A stretch of DNA of 64,000 nucleotides from positions 1 through 64,000 of the forward strand of contig UQTE01000009.1 of NCBI GenBank assembly GCA_900543805.1, written 5' to 3'. Positions 52,516-62,433 of the stretch are shown piece by piece. This DNA is from an uncultured Sutterella sp. (GTDB taxonomy: Bacteria; Pseudomonadota; Gammaproteobacteria; Burkholderiales; Burkholderiaceae_F). The notes below the pieces were generated by a model. That model did not search any database, was not told where the DNA came from, and worked only from the letters and a program-made list of their open reading frames with translations. How positions within the stretch are numbered: position 1 is the stretch's first letter; every line of letters begins with the position of its first letter. A program made the translations under genes and the position numbers.

Positions 52516-55110
52516 TCAGACGCGCTTGACGCGGACCGACGTGTTGTTGTTCATGTTCCCGCAGGCGACCTGGCTGACACCTTCGGTGAGCCAGTTGGAA
52601 TTGATGCCTTCGCGGACCCATGCGTAGTTTTCGGGAAGCTTCTTCGTGCGAACGCCGCCCGCAAAACCGTGAACAAAGAGAGAACCCACGCGCACGCGGT
52701 TGGTGACCGTGATCTTGACGCGGCCCTTGACGTGATTGTCGAGACCTTCCACCTCCACGGTGTCGCCCGTCTTGATGCCGAGACGATCGGCGTCGACGGG
52801 GTTCATCCAGAAGGTGCGGTCGCCGAGGTACTTCGTCGGCCACGTGAAGATCGTGCAGCCGGCCCCCGAAACGCCGTCCTTGCCGGAGACGAGAACGAAT
52901 TCGTCGCTCAGGGGCTTGGGCGCCGTGTAGGCGGTGACCGGAACGTATTCCGGAATCGGACGGATGCCCTTGCAATGCGGACGCTGAACGATGAAGAAGG
53001 AGAGAAGCTCGGCCTTGCCGGTCGGCGTCGGGAAGGGCTTCCTGTACGGAACGTTGTCGTACTTCTTCGGGATGGTGAGAGACCAACCCTTTTCATCGAC
53101 GTCCTTCTGAATGCGGTCGCCTTCACCGGGTTTGGCGGCGTTCTTCGAGGCGATCCACTTCTTCCAGCCGGCTTCGACGAGCCCCTGATCCCACCAGGCC
53201 TTCCAACCGGCGCGGTCCTTGATCTCTTCGGTGTAGCCCACGCGCGCGGCGCGTTCAGGATACGCACGGCGAAGGATTTCGAGGAACTGCCAGATGTCGT
53301 GGCGGGCTTCGACGCCTTCGGGCGGATCGATCTCGGCGCTCGAGCGCTGGACGTAGCCGTCGCGGGCGTACGTGACGCCGAGGTACTCGTGGTTTTCCAG
53401 GAAGAAGGTCGACGGCAGCACGTAGTCGGCGTAGTCGTTCGATTCCTGCGGCATCAGATCCTGCGAGACGATGAGGTCGAGCGCCTTGAAGGCTTCGATC
53501 AGGCGTGCCGAATTGGCTTCGCGGTGGAACATCGCGCCGCCCGTGATGAAGAGCGCGCGGATCGGATAGGGCTTGCCGGTCTTCATCGCCTCAAAGGTCG
53601 AATGGAAGCTTCCGATGCCTTCCGGATAGTATTCCTTGTCGAGGGGTTTGCCCTTGGGAGGATCCCAGGTGACGCCCGTGGGGCCGAGGCACAAGCCGTC
53701 CTTTCGCTTGATGCCCGGCGCTCCGCCGTAGCCGCCGCCCTGCGTGGCGATCAAACCACCCTCGCGGTCGAAGCGGCCCGTAAAGAGGTTGATGACGTTC
53801 ATCATGCCGAAGGCTTCGACGTCGTTGGCGTTGCGCGACGAATACCAGCCGTCGTCGCAGACGCCCTTCAACTTGAAGAAGTCGCGCGCCGTTTCGACGA
53901 GCGTGTCGACGGGAATGCCCGTGATCTTCGAGGTCTCTTCGGGCGTATAGCGGTCGTTCACCTTCCTGAAGGCGTCAAAGGCCGTCGAAACGCGTTCGAC
54001 CGTGCCGTTGAGGAAGGTGACGTCGGTCGTGTGCGAGAGGAGAAGCGGCTGCAGAGGATCGTGGTCGAAGCCGACGACCGCGCCTTTTTCGTTGAGTTTC
54101 GGACCCTGCCACATGAGCGTGCCCGTGGCTTCGTCAACGACGGCGAAGCGTCGGGCGGAACCGCCCTCGACCACTTCGTTTTCCGTGACGGGACGCAGGT
54201 CTTCATGAACGAGCACGGGACCGTTCGTCCAGTGCTTGACCCAATCGAGATCGCACAGGCCTTCCCTGAGGCCGATGTGAACGAGGCCCTGCAGGAACGC
54301 GCCGTCGGTGCCCGGCTTGATCGGAATCCAGGTGGCGTCGCCCAGAGCGCCTTCCGGCATGCGCGGGTCGACGAAGACGAGCTTGCAGCCGTTTTCACGG
54401 GCCGCGGCGGCGTGACCGAAGATGCCCGCGGCGCAGTTGAGGGTGCGTCCCACGAGAAGGAGGTAGCGCGCGTTGCCGTAGTCGGGGTCGACGGCGCCGA
54501 CGCCGTTGTAGGCGGGACCGAAGACCATGCGGCGCCCGAGGGTCGAAGCGCTGTTGCAGGTGGCCGAGTGGTTGATCACGTTCGGCGTGCCGAAAGGCTG
54601 CGCAAACCAGGCCTGATACCCCGTGAAGTTGTGCGACGTGAGCATGACGCTCTTTTCACCGTACTTCTCGGTGATTTCCTTGAGTTTCGCCGCAATTTCG
54701 TTCAAGGCCTGATCCCAGGAAATTTCCTCGAATTCGCCCGAGCCCCGTTCGCCCTTGCGCTTCAACGGCTTCCGGATGCGAAGCGGATGGTTCCAGAGCC
54801 AAAGCGTCTGCGCTCCGCGGCCGCAATAGCCGCGCTGGGGATGCGAGGGATTCGGGAAGATGCGGACCGAGTCGGGACCGGGCTTGGCCCCCTTCTTCTT
54901 CATGGCGAGCAGGCCGCAGCGCGCGCCGCACATGCAGCAGGCCGTGGGATGCGCCTCCCAGCCTTGCGCCTTCAACTTCTCAACGGTCTTTTCAACCTGA
55001 GCGAGCGAGAGCCCGGCAAAACTGCCGACGCCGACGCCCGCCGCGGTCGCACCGAGAAGGGTACGGCGGGAGATGCCGACGCCCGAAGTCGGGTTCGGTT
55101 TTTGGTTCAT
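52516..55110 (-). CDS. Molybdopterin reductase catalytic subunit (PsrA/PhsA/TtrA-like)
   Basis: An 864-residue Tat-exported protein (signal ISRRTLLGATAAG). The iron-sulfur motif CCMCGARCGLL is near residue 58. The segment ATCNSAST supplies a Cys as the probable molybdenum ligand, which fits the polysulfide, thiosulfate, tetrathionate and arsenate reductase branch and not the Ser-ligated DMSO reductases. The C-terminal guanine-dinucleotide domain (DRLGIKTGDTVEVEGL) is complete. Length is between PhsA (~760) and TtrA (~1020), so the substrate cannot be fixed; a sulfur oxyanion or polysulfide is most likely. The start has a GGAAGGAGAC site. Confidence 0.88.
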   Translation of the reverse strand: MNQKPNPTSGVGISRRTLLGATAAGVGVGSFAGLSLAQVEKTVEKLKAQGWEAHPTACCMCGARCGLLAMKKKGAKPGPDSVRIFPNPSHPQRGYCGRGAQTLWLWNHPLRIRKPLKRKGERGSGEFEEISWDQALNEIAAKLKEITEKYGEKSVMLTSHNFTGYQAWFAQPFGTPNVINHSATCNSASTLGRRMVFGPAYNGVGAVDPDYGNARYLLLVGRTLNCAAGIFGHAAAARENGCKLVFVDPRMPEGALGDATWIPIKPGTDGAFLQGLVHIGLREGLCDLDWVKHWTNGPVLVHEDLRPVTENEVVEGGSARRFAVVDEATGTLMWQGPKLNEKGAVVGFDHDPLQPLLLSHTTDVTFLNGTVERVSTAFDAFRKVNDRYTPEETSKITGIPVDTLVETARDFFKLKGVCDDGWYSSRNANDVEAFGMMNVINLFTGRFDREGGLIATQGGGYGGAPGIKRKDGLCLGPTGVTWDPPKGKPLDKEYYPEGIGSFHSTFEAMKTGKPYPIRALFITGGAMFHREANSARLIEAFKALDLIVSQDLMPQESNDYADYVLPSTFFLENHEYLGVTYARDGYVQRSSAEIDPPEGVEARHDIWQFLEILRRAYPERAARVGYTEEIKDRAGWKAWWDQGLVEAGWKKWIASKNAAKPGEGDRIQKDVDEKGWSLTIPKKYDNVPYRKPFPTPTGKAELLSFFIVQRPHCKGIRPIPEYVPVTAYTAPKPLSDEFVLVSGKDGVSGAGCTIFTWPTKYLGDRTFWMNPVDADRLGIKTGDTVEVEGLDNHVKGRVKITVTNRVRVGSLFVHGFAGGVRTKKLPENYAWVREGINSNWLTEGVSQVACGNMNNNTSVRVKRV

Positions 55111-55367
55111 GAATTGTCTCCTTCCAAAAGCGAAATTGCGGAGTCTTCATACAATTTCACCCCCCGAGACTATCACGAAGAAACGGGAACGCACTTTCAG
55201 TAATTTCCCAAGTACCCTAACCAATACTCGCAGTGATAAACCTCACTCCGAGAGGTAATTTCAACCGCAGCACCCAAACGAAACAAGCAAAGTTTTCGTT
55301 CCCGAACGAACCCTTTTATCAGCACGCTCAAAGTCTCGTAAAAGAATGAGCCTCCCCCCGCGATCTT

Positions 55368-57401
55368 TTACCGCATTCGGCGGCAGGCCACTTTCCGCAA
55401 GCCCTGCGCAGCCGTCACGCCCCCAAGAAAAACTTTGCCGCTTCTGCACTCGAGGCGGGCCTCTGCACAGCGGGGCGCAAAAGAACAGCCGTCGGGCACG
55501 TCCCCTTCCGTCGCAGCGTGCTTCGCCGTGCACCGTTTTCCGCCGTCAATCCTCGGGACGGAATCGAGCAGCATTCTCGTGTAAGGATGCAAGGGATCTT
55601 CGAAGAGCGCCTCCTTCGGCGCCCACTCGACGAGTTGTCCGCGATACATCACCCCGACCGTGTCGGCGATGTGACGAACGACGCCGAGATTGTGCGAGAT
55701 GAAGAGCATGCTCAAACCCCGTTCAAGCTGCAGAGTTTTGAGTAGGTTCAGCACCTGCGCCTGGACCGACACGTCGAGCGCGCTCGTCGGTTCGTCGCAG
55801 ATCAGAAGGTCGGGGCCCGCGGCGACCGCCCGCGCGATCGAAATTCGCTGGCGCTGTCCGCCCGAGAACTCGTGGGGATATTTTTCGAGCGCCTCTTCGG
55901 GGAGGCCCACGAGGCGTGCGAGTTCGCGAAGCTTCGCCCTGCGCTCGGGCGCGCCCATTTCGGGACGCAGACTTTTCAGGGGCTCCTCCCAAATGGCCTC
56001 CACCGACATGCGGGGGTTGAGGCTCGCGTAGGGGTCCTGAAAGATCATGTTGACGTGACCCGCACCGAGCACCTTCACGTCCTTTCCGTTCACCGTCACC
56101 TTTCCCCCGTCAGGGGCGAGCAGCCCCGCGGCGATTCGTGCGAAGGTGGACTTGCCGCAGCCCGACTCTCCGACGAGTGCGACGGTTTCGCCCCTGCGGA
56201 CCGAGAGGCTTACACCGTCGACGGCGACCGTCACGTCGTCCCTTCCGCCGGCGAGCCGTTCGAAGAGCCCCGCACGGCGAAGCGTGAAGATTTTGCGCAC
56301 GTCTTCGACCCGAAGAATCTCGGGCGCCGTCCCGAGCGCTTCGAGGCGCCCGGCTTCGAGCGTCTTCCAACTCCTCTTCAGGGGCGGGTGAAACCGCACG
56401 ACCGAATCGGGAACGCTTCGGCCGTTGTCGGCCGCAAGCCAGCAGGCGGCAGAAGAGCCGCCGCAGTCCGCGAGCTCGGGGCGCTCCGTTTCACAACGCT
56501 TCTGCGCCGCGCGGCAGCGCGGATGAAAGGGACACCCCGACGGTCGCTTCGCCGGATCGGGCATGACTCCGTCGATCTGCTCGAGCCAGAGTGACGACGA
56601 CTCCGTGTCGGGAATCGACCCCATGAGCCCCTTCGTGTAGGGATGCTGCGGCGTCTTCATGAGGGATTCCGTATCGCCCTCCTCCACCACGCGTCCCGAA
56701 TAGAGAACCGCCGTGCGGTCGGTCGTCTCGGCGATCACCCCCATGTCGTGGGTGATGAGCAGCACCGCGCAGCCGCGCTCCTTCGCAAGACGCCGCAGGA
56801 GCGCCGTAATTTGCGCCTGCACCGAAACGTCGAGCGCCGTCGTCGGCTCGTCCGCGACGAGAAGAATCGGATCGAGCGCGACCGCAAGCGCAATCACGAC
56901 GCGCTGCCGAAGGCCGCCCGAGAGCTCGTGGGGATACTGTCCGAGACGCTTCTCGGGTTCCGGCAGTCCCGCCTCTCGAAGGAGCGCGGCCGAGCGCGCG
57001 CGAAGTTCCGGCTGCGTCAGTCGCACGCCGTGCGCGGCAAAGGTCTCGCGAAAATGTTCCCCGACGGTGAGAAGCGGATTGAGGCTCCCGAGGGGATCCT
57101 GCAGGATCATTCCGATTTCGGGCCCCCGAATGCGGCGAATCTCTTCGGGCCGGAGATTCTGAATCTCCCGGCCTTCGAGCGCGATTCGTCCGCGCGTTCG
57201 CACGACGCCCTCGGGAAGAAGACCCGCGACGGCGTTTCCGATCATGGACTTTCCGGCGCTCGATTCTCCGACGAGCCCGAGGATTTCGCCCGCGTTCACG
57301 GTGAGCGAAACGTCTTCCAAAAGGGCCGCCCCGTCGGAGCGCCGAACCGTAAGACCCTCGACCTCGAGGATCGGGCTTTTCTTCGTGTTTTCTTCCAACA
57401 T
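55368..57401 (-). CDS. Fused double ATPase of a dipeptide-type ABC importer
   Basis: A 677-residue protein with two complete ATP-binding domains, equal to DppD fused to DppF, as in GsiA and YejF. Domain 1 has Walker A GESSAGKSM and signature ELSGGLRQR; domain 2 has GESGCGKST and EFSGGQRQR. Each ends in an oligopeptide-type C-terminal Cys motif (CPFHPRC; CSFAPRC). Walker A of domain 1 is atypical: Ser-Ser-Ala where GCGKS is normal. The ATG at 57401 follows the permease by overlap. It powers uptake of peptides or similar compounds. Confidence 0.92.
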   Translation of the reverse strand: MLEENTKKSPILEVEGLTVRRSDGAALLEDVSLTVNAGEILGLVGESSAGKSMIGNAVAGLLPEGVVRTRGRIALEGREIQNLRPEEIRRIRGPEIGMILQDPLGSLNPLLTVGEHFRETFAAHGVRLTQPELRARSAALLREAGLPEPEKRLGQYPHELSGGLRQRVVIALAVALDPILLVADEPTTALDVSVQAQITALLRRLAKERGCAVLLITHDMGVIAETTDRTAVLYSGRVVEEGDTESLMKTPQHPYTKGLMGSIPDTESSSLWLEQIDGVMPDPAKRPSGCPFHPRCRAAQKRCETERPELADCGGSSAACWLAADNGRSVPDSVVRFHPPLKRSWKTLEAGRLEALGTAPEILRVEDVRKIFTLRRAGLFERLAGGRDDVTVAVDGVSLSVRRGETVALVGESGCGKSTFARIAAGLLAPDGGKVTVNGKDVKVLGAGHVNMIFQDPYASLNPRMSVEAIWEEPLKSLRPEMGAPERRAKLRELARLVGLPEEALEKYPHEFSGGQRQRISIARAVAAGPDLLICDEPTSALDVSVQAQVLNLLKTLQLERGLSMLFISHNLGVVRHIADTVGVMYRGQLVEWAPKEALFEDPLHPYTRMLLDSVPRIDGGKRCTAKHAATEGDVPDGCSFAPRCAEARLECRSGKVFLGGVTAAQGLRKVACRRMR

Positions 57402-57406
57402 CTCGT

Positions 57407-58288
57407 TCACCCCTTCAGAACCGGATTGAGGACGTCGCGCAGACGGTCGCCGAGGAAATTGACGGAGAAGACCGTCGCCGCGAGCACCGCGCTCGGGAAG
57501 AGCGCAATCCACCATTCGCCCGAGAAAAGAAAGTCGTTGCCGATGCGGATGAGCGTGCCGAGCGACGGCGTCGTGGGCGGAACGCCCACGCCCAAAAAGG
57601 AGAGCGTCGCCTCCGTCATCACGGCGGAGCTCAGATTGAGCGTTCCCAAGACGAAGACCGGTCCCATGACGTTCGGGAGCACGTGACGAAGAAGAATCCT
57701 CCCTTCCGAAACGCCCGAGAGCTTCGCTGCGCTCACGAAGGCGGCTGAGCGCTTCGTCCTCGCGAGTCCCCGTACGGTGCGCGCGTAGGGAACCCACCCC
57801 GTCACCGTCATGGCGATCAAAAGGACCGCGTAGAGCGTCCCCTCGCCCGCACTTTCGCCCAAGACCGTACGCAGAACCCCGTCGACGAGAAGCGCCGCCA
57901 GAAGCGTCGGAAAGGCGAGCATCACGTCGCAAAGACGCATGAGTACTGCGTCGACGACGCCTCCCGCATAGCCCGCGACGAGCCCCGCCGTCACGCCCAG
58001 GACGAGGGAGAGAAGCGCCGCCGTCACCCCGATCGCGAGCGAAAGCCGCGTGCCGCTCAGAATGGCCGAGAAGAGATCGCGCCCCTGATCGTCCGTACCG
58101 AGAAGATGCGCGCCGTTGCCGTCCGGGAACCACGCGGGCGGGAGATTCGCGTCCGCGATGTCGAAGGCGGCGAGATCCGTCGCGTCGTAGGGCGAGAGCC
58201 AGGGCGCCCCGACCGCCGCGATCAGGACGGCGGCAAAGAGCAAGGCGGAGACTTTCGAGACGGGCGTGGCGAAGAGTCGTTCGAGCAT
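57407..58288 (-). CDS. ABC importer permease, DppC type
   Basis: A 293-residue inner-membrane permease with the N-terminal DppC domain, about six helices and the cytoplasmic EAA loop (FVSAAKLSGVSEGRILLRHVLPN). It pairs with the DppB-type permease at 59508. The M20 hydrolase gene is inserted between the two permease genes. Confidence 0.92.
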   Translation of the reverse strand: MLERLFATPVSKVSALLFAAVLIAAVGAPWLSPYDATDLAAFDIADANLPPAWFPDGNGAHLLGTDDQGRDLFSAILSGTRLSLAIGVTAALLSLVLGVTAGLVAGYAGGVVDAVLMRLCDVMLAFPTLLAALLVDGVLRTVLGESAGEGTLYAVLLIAMTVTGWVPYARTVRGLARTKRSAAFVSAAKLSGVSEGRILLRHVLPNVMGPVFVLGTLNLSSAVMTEATLSFLGVGVPPTTPSLGTLIRIGNDFLFSGEWWIALFPSAVLAATVFSVNFLGDRLRDVLNPVLKG

Positions 58289-58297
58289 CAAGAGTCC

Positions 58298-59506
58298 TTA
58301 TTGGAGTGCCGCAAGGCGTTTTTCCACGAGGCGCACGAAGAAGTCGGCCGTGGGTCCGAGCGCGAGGTCGTTGTAGTCGAAGTTCGGATGGTGATGGTTC
58401 GCCGTGTGGTTTTCATCGGCGATCCCGACGCGCGGGAAGCACCCCGGACGCTTTTCGAGGAAGAACGCGAAGTCTTCCGCGCCCATCGAGGCGGCGTGAT
58501 TGCGCACGCGCTCTTCACCGTAGGCCTCGAGCGCCACCTTCCGGGCGAATTCGAGCTGTTCGTCGTGATTGACGAGCGGCGGATAGAGGTGCACGTATTG
58601 GAAGTCGATCTCGGTCCCCGTCGTCGCGGCGACGCCCGCGCAGATTTCGCCCATGCGCCGCTCGATCAGATCGCGCTCTTCCGGGTAGGCGCAGCGCGTG
58701 GTTCCAGCGAGCTTCACTTCGGCGGGGACGACCGAGACGCCCTGCGGATCGCCGCCGTGAATCGAAGCGATCGTCACGACTGCGGGGCGCATCGGATCGA
58801 CCGAACGGGAAACGATCGTCTGCAGCGCTCCGATCAGAATCCCCGACGCCACGACGGGGTCCACCGTCTTGTGCGGACGCGCCCCGTGTCCGCCCACGCC
58901 CTTCACGGTGATGCGGAAATGGTCGGCCGCGGCGCACTGCGCGCCCTTCGTGAAGCCGATCACGCCGAGCGGAAGTTCGCCCGCGCAGTGCACGCCGTAG
59001 ATTTCGTCGATGGGGAAGCGCTCGAAAAGTCCGTCCTCGATCATTTCCCGCGCCCCGGCATAGCCCTCTTCGCCCGGCTGAATGATGAGGACGACGTCGC
59101 CCGCGAGATTTTCGCGGCGCTTCACGAGCGCGTGCGCGGCAAGGAGGACGCCAGCGACGTGGCCGTCGTGACCGCAGGCGTGCATGCGGTTTTCGACGAC
59201 CGAGGCCCAGGGGTGACCCGTGTGTTCTTCCAAGGGGAGCGCGTCCATGTCGGCGCGAAGCGCGATCGTGACAAGATGCCCGGGAATTCGCTTGCCGCCG
59301 CGGATCACCGCGGCGACGCCGGTCTTGCCGATTCCTTCGACGACCTCGTCGCAGCCCATGGCGCGCAACGCGTCGGCCGCAATCTTGGCGGTGCGGACTT
59401 CACACATGCCGAGTTCGGGGTGGGCGTGAAGGTCGCGGCGGATCGCCGTCATGGCTTCGAGACCCGAGAGAACTTCCGGAAGCAGTTTTTCGTTGAGAGC
59501 GGACAT
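58298..59506 (-). CDS. Cytoplasmic M20D amidohydrolase
   Basis: A 402-residue M20D peptidase (hippurate hydrolase/amidohydrolase type) with metal motif HACGHDGH (Cys111, His113, Asp114), the catalytic pair in QPGEEG, and a lid domain (~190-310). It lacks a signal peptide, so it should act in the cytoplasm. It sits within the importer operon, ten bases from the DppC gene, with GGAAGGAG before the ATG. The obvious reading is that the importer brings in an N-acyl or amide-linked compound and this enzyme splits it. It is paralogous to the exported enzyme at 3510. Confidence 0.92.
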   Translation of the reverse strand: MSALNEKLLPEVLSGLEAMTAIRRDLHAHPELGMCEVRTAKIAADALRAMGCDEVVEGIGKTGVAAVIRGGKRIPGHLVTIALRADMDALPLEEHTGHPWASVVENRMHACGHDGHVAGVLLAAHALVKRRENLAGDVVLIIQPGEEGYAGAREMIEDGLFERFPIDEIYGVHCAGELPLGVIGFTKGAQCAAADHFRITVKGVGGHGARPHKTVDPVVASGILIGALQTIVSRSVDPMRPAVVTIASIHGGDPQGVSVVPAEVKLAGTTRCAYPEERDLIERRMGEICAGVAATTGTEIDFQYVHLYPPLVNHDEQLEFARKVALEAYGEERVRNHAASMGAEDFAFFLEKRPGCFPRVGIADENHTANHHHPNFDYNDLALGPTADFFVRLVEKRLAALQ

Positions 59507-59507
59507 G

Positions 59508-60479
59508 TCAGACTCCTTCCCTGCGCAGACGCGGGTCGACCGCGAGGTGTCCCAGGTCCGCAAGCAGATTGATGACTACAAAAAGAAAGGCGATGAAGGT
59601 GAGATAGGCGGCGAGCACCGGGATGTCGGCGAACTGCACCGACTGCAAAAAGAGCATCCCCATGCCCGGCCACTGAAAGACCGTTTCGGTGACGACCGAA
59701 AAGGCGATGATTTCCCCGAACTGCAGCGCCATCACCGAAATGACGGGAAGCGAGGCGTTCCGAAAAACGTGCGAGAGCGCGATGCGCCGCTCGGTGAGTC
59801 CGCGGGCCCTCGCGAACTTCACGAAGTCGCGCCGAAGGACTTCGAGCATTTCGCCGCGCACGAGCCGCACGACGAGCGCCGTCTGAAAGACGCCGAGCGT
59901 AAGAGCGGGAAGCAAAATGTGCCGCAGTCCGTCCGCCGTCAGAAGGCCCGTCGTCCAGAACCCGATCGAGACGGTTTCTCCCCGCCCGAAGGCGGGAAGG
60001 AGTCCCGTCATGACGCTGAAGATCATGATGAGGAGAATGCCGATCAGGAAGGTCGGAAGCGACATCCCGAGAAGCGTGGCGCCGAGCGCAAAGCGCGAGA
60101 GAACGCTTTCCGGACGAAGCGCCGTAAGGATCCCGATCGGGATTCCCGAGACGAGCGCGATCAGGACGGCGAGGCCCGCGAGTTCCACCGTCGCGGGGAG
60201 ACGCTCGAGAATGAGGTCCGCCACGGGCGCGCCGTGCCGAAGGCTCATCCCGAAGTCTCCCGCGAGAACGTTTCCGAGAAACCGCAGATACTGCACGAGG
60301 GGCGAATCGTTGAGACCGAGCGCTTCCGTGAGCGCCGCGCGGTCCGCGGCCGACGCGTCGGGCGGAAGCATCTGCGAGACGGGGTCGCCCACGAACTGAA
60401 AGAGCGCGAAGGCGACGCCGCTCACGACGAGAAGGACGATCAGGCCCTGAAGAATCCGCTCGGAGAGGAGTCGAAACAT
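59508..60479 (-). CDS. ABC importer permease, DppB type
   Basis: A 323-residue permease with six membrane helices, the DppB N-terminal GDPVSQMLPP region and an EAA loop (FVKFARARGLTERRIALSHV). It lies ten bases after the binding protein gene and one base before the M20 gene. Confidence 0.92.
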   Translation of the reverse strand: MFRLLSERILQGLIVLLVVSGVAFALFQFVGDPVSQMLPPDASAADRAALTEALGLNDSPLVQYLRFLGNVLAGDFGMSLRHGAPVADLILERLPATVELAGLAVLIALVSGIPIGILTALRPESVLSRFALGATLLGMSLPTFLIGILLIMIFSVMTGLLPAFGRGETVSIGFWTTGLLTADGLRHILLPALTLGVFQTALVVRLVRGEMLEVLRRDFVKFARARGLTERRIALSHVFRNASLPVISVMALQFGEIIAFSVVTETVFQWPGMGMLFLQSVQFADIPVLAAYLTFIAFLFVVINLLADLGHLAVDPRLRREGV

Positions 60480-60489
60480 GATGACTTCC

Positions 60490-62106
60490 TTATTCGTTCA
60501 CCCGCACCCGATCGAGCACGAGCGTGTTGTCCGGACGAAGGGGCGCGTCGACCGACTTCTTCATGACCCAGCTGATCTGGGGTTCGAGAAGAGGAATGTG
60601 GTAAACGCCCTTCTTTTCGATCGCCAGGGCTTCCTCGGCAAGCCCCCTTCTCTCCCCGATTTCTTCCGAAACGGCGAGGCGCTTCAGCACCGCGTCGAGT
60701 TCCGCGGAAGAGGCGCGGCCGACGTTGCTGATGCCGTCGCCCGTTGCCGGGTTGTAGGTGGCGGAAAGGGACTGCAGCGGACGATAGGCGTCGAGCGTCG
60801 TCGAACCCCATCCGACGAGGCAGGCCGACGTATCGAAACTCAGCACCTTCGGGAAGTACTGCGCGCGCGGCATCGAATGGACCGACACCTTGAGGCCGAT
60901 CTTCGCCCACATCGACGCGAGCGCCTTGACGATCGCCTCGTCGTTCACCCAGCGGTTGTTGGGCGTGTCGATCGTGAAGGAAAAGCCCTTTTCATAGCCC
61001 GCTTCCTTCAAAAGCGCCTTCGCGCGCTTGAGGTCGAACTTGGGCGCAGCGCCGATCTCTTCGTTCCAGCCGAAGACCGCGTGCGAAACGATCGTACCCG
61101 TGGGCAAAGCCTTTCCGCGCATGACGCCTCGGACAAGTCCCGGACGGTTTACGGCGATCGACATCGCCTCGCGAACGCGGGCGTCCTTGAAAGGATTCGC
61201 CGCGAGGGGTTTGCCGTCCGCACCCTTCACGTAGGGCGTGGCGTCGCGGTTGAGGTCGAGCGCCACCATCATCACTCGGTCTTCGCCCGTCGAAAGGACC
61301 TTGAGGTCGGGATTGCGGGACAGTCGGGTGAGGTCCTGAACCGCAGGATCCAGAACGAAGTCGACTTCGCCGGAAAGGAGCGCCGCCGTGCGGGTCGCGG
61401 CCGAGGTAATCGGCGTGTAGATCACGCGTTCGACGTTCCCCTTGCGGTTCGCTTCATCCCACCAGTCGTGATTCGCCGTGAATTCCGTTCGGACGTCGGG
61501 TTCGCGAAGCGTGAGGCGGAAGGGACCCGTGCCGTTTGCGTGGGTAGCCGCGTAGGACTCCTCTCCCGCCACGTAGTTTTGAGGCTCAAGCGCCCCGTGC
61601 TGTTCGGCCCAGGCCTTGTTGAGAATCCGAAGAGTCGTGAGCTGCCGCAGGAAGACGGGCGAACCCGACACGGTCTTGACGAGCACCTTTCCGTCGTCGG
61701 TCGCGACGGCTCCGAGAATGCCCGCCGCGGAGTTTTTGAACTGGCTCAAGGGAGCGAGCGCGCGGTTGATCGAGAAGACCACGTCTTCAGGCGTCAAGGT
61801 TTCGCCCTCGTGGAATTTCACATTCTCGCGGATCGTGAAGAGGAACCCTTCGGAGACGCGCTCGTACTTCGTCGCAAGCGCTGGCTCGACCTCCATCTTT
61901 TCGTTGTAGCGCACGAGACTCTCGTAAACCGTCGCGCAGGCGGCGGAATTGAGCGTTTCGTTCTGGGCGTGGACGTCGAAGGTGAGAAAGTCCCCGGCGC
62001 TCGTCCAACGGAAGTCGGCGGCCGATGCGGCGTGAAGGCCCGAGAGGATCGCGGCGGCGAGGAGCGTCTTGAGGGCACGGCGGAAGATATCGGATCGGTT
62101 CGTCAT
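60490..62106 (-). CDS. Peptide-type ABC importer binding protein (DppA/SBP family 5)
   Basis: A 538-residue periplasmic family-5 binding protein. The signal peptide (about residues 8-29, ending HAASAA) is cut before ADFRW. Family landmarks include the VYESLVRYNEKMEVEPALAT start, GTGPFRLT in the middle and the FDLKRAKALLKEAGY repeat region. It is the first gene of the operon binding protein-DppB-M20-DppC-ATPase. The ligand is unknown; the linked hydrolase points to an acylated amino acid or small peptide. Confidence 0.92.
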   Translation of the reverse strand: MTNRSDIFRRALKTLLAAAILSGLHAASAADFRWTSAGDFLTFDVHAQNETLNSAACATVYESLVRYNEKMEVEPALATKYERVSEGFLFTIRENVKFHEGETLTPEDVVFSINRALAPLSQFKNSAAGILGAVATDDGKVLVKTVSGSPVFLRQLTTLRILNKAWAEQHGALEPQNYVAGEESYAATHANGTGPFRLTLREPDVRTEFTANHDWWDEANRKGNVERVIYTPITSAATRTAALLSGEVDFVLDPAVQDLTRLSRNPDLKVLSTGEDRVMMVALDLNRDATPYVKGADGKPLAANPFKDARVREAMSIAVNRPGLVRGVMRGKALPTGTIVSHAVFGWNEEIGAAPKFDLKRAKALLKEAGYEKGFSFTIDTPNNRWVNDEAIVKALASMWAKIGLKVSVHSMPRAQYFPKVLSFDTSACLVGWGSTTLDAYRPLQSLSATYNPATGDGISNVGRASSAELDAVLKRLAVSEEIGERRGLAEEALAIEKKGVYHIPLLEPQISWVMKKSVDAPLRPDNTLVLDRVRVNE

Positions 62107-62433
62107 ATCATGGACCTCGGTCTTTGTTCGGAGACCCCGCGGAACCGTCGCTTTGGCTTGATACAAGAAAACCCGCGTTCCGCGGGTCCCTCGTTGAAGA
62201 AATTTTCGGTTTCTTTACGGCAACACTGTGCCCGGCACCCGCTTGAAGTTCAAGCGGCGCCACCAGCGGCGCAGGCCGGCGTGGAGTCGGGAGCAGGTGT
62301 TTGCAGTCATCATGTGTTTGACTATACAGGACTGATGCGATCCGCGCCATAGTCTATTTGTCGTAGACCGCTCCGCCGGGCGAACCGCGCTATCCTTTGG
62401 TAAGGATTTCTCAGACACTGTCCGCCGAACCAC
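62107..62433. promoter_or_regulatory. Divergent intergenic region with a leader hairpin
   Basis: The region divides the importer operon (minus) from the MATE gene (plus). On the minus strand ACCCGCG-GAA-CGCGGGT (62187-62171) followed by TTTCTTG resembles an intrinsic terminator and lies 65-81 bases before the binding protein ATG. If the promoter is upstream of it, the hairpin could attenuate the operon. No known riboswitch pattern is recognisable. Nothing else stands out. Confidence 0.35.
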
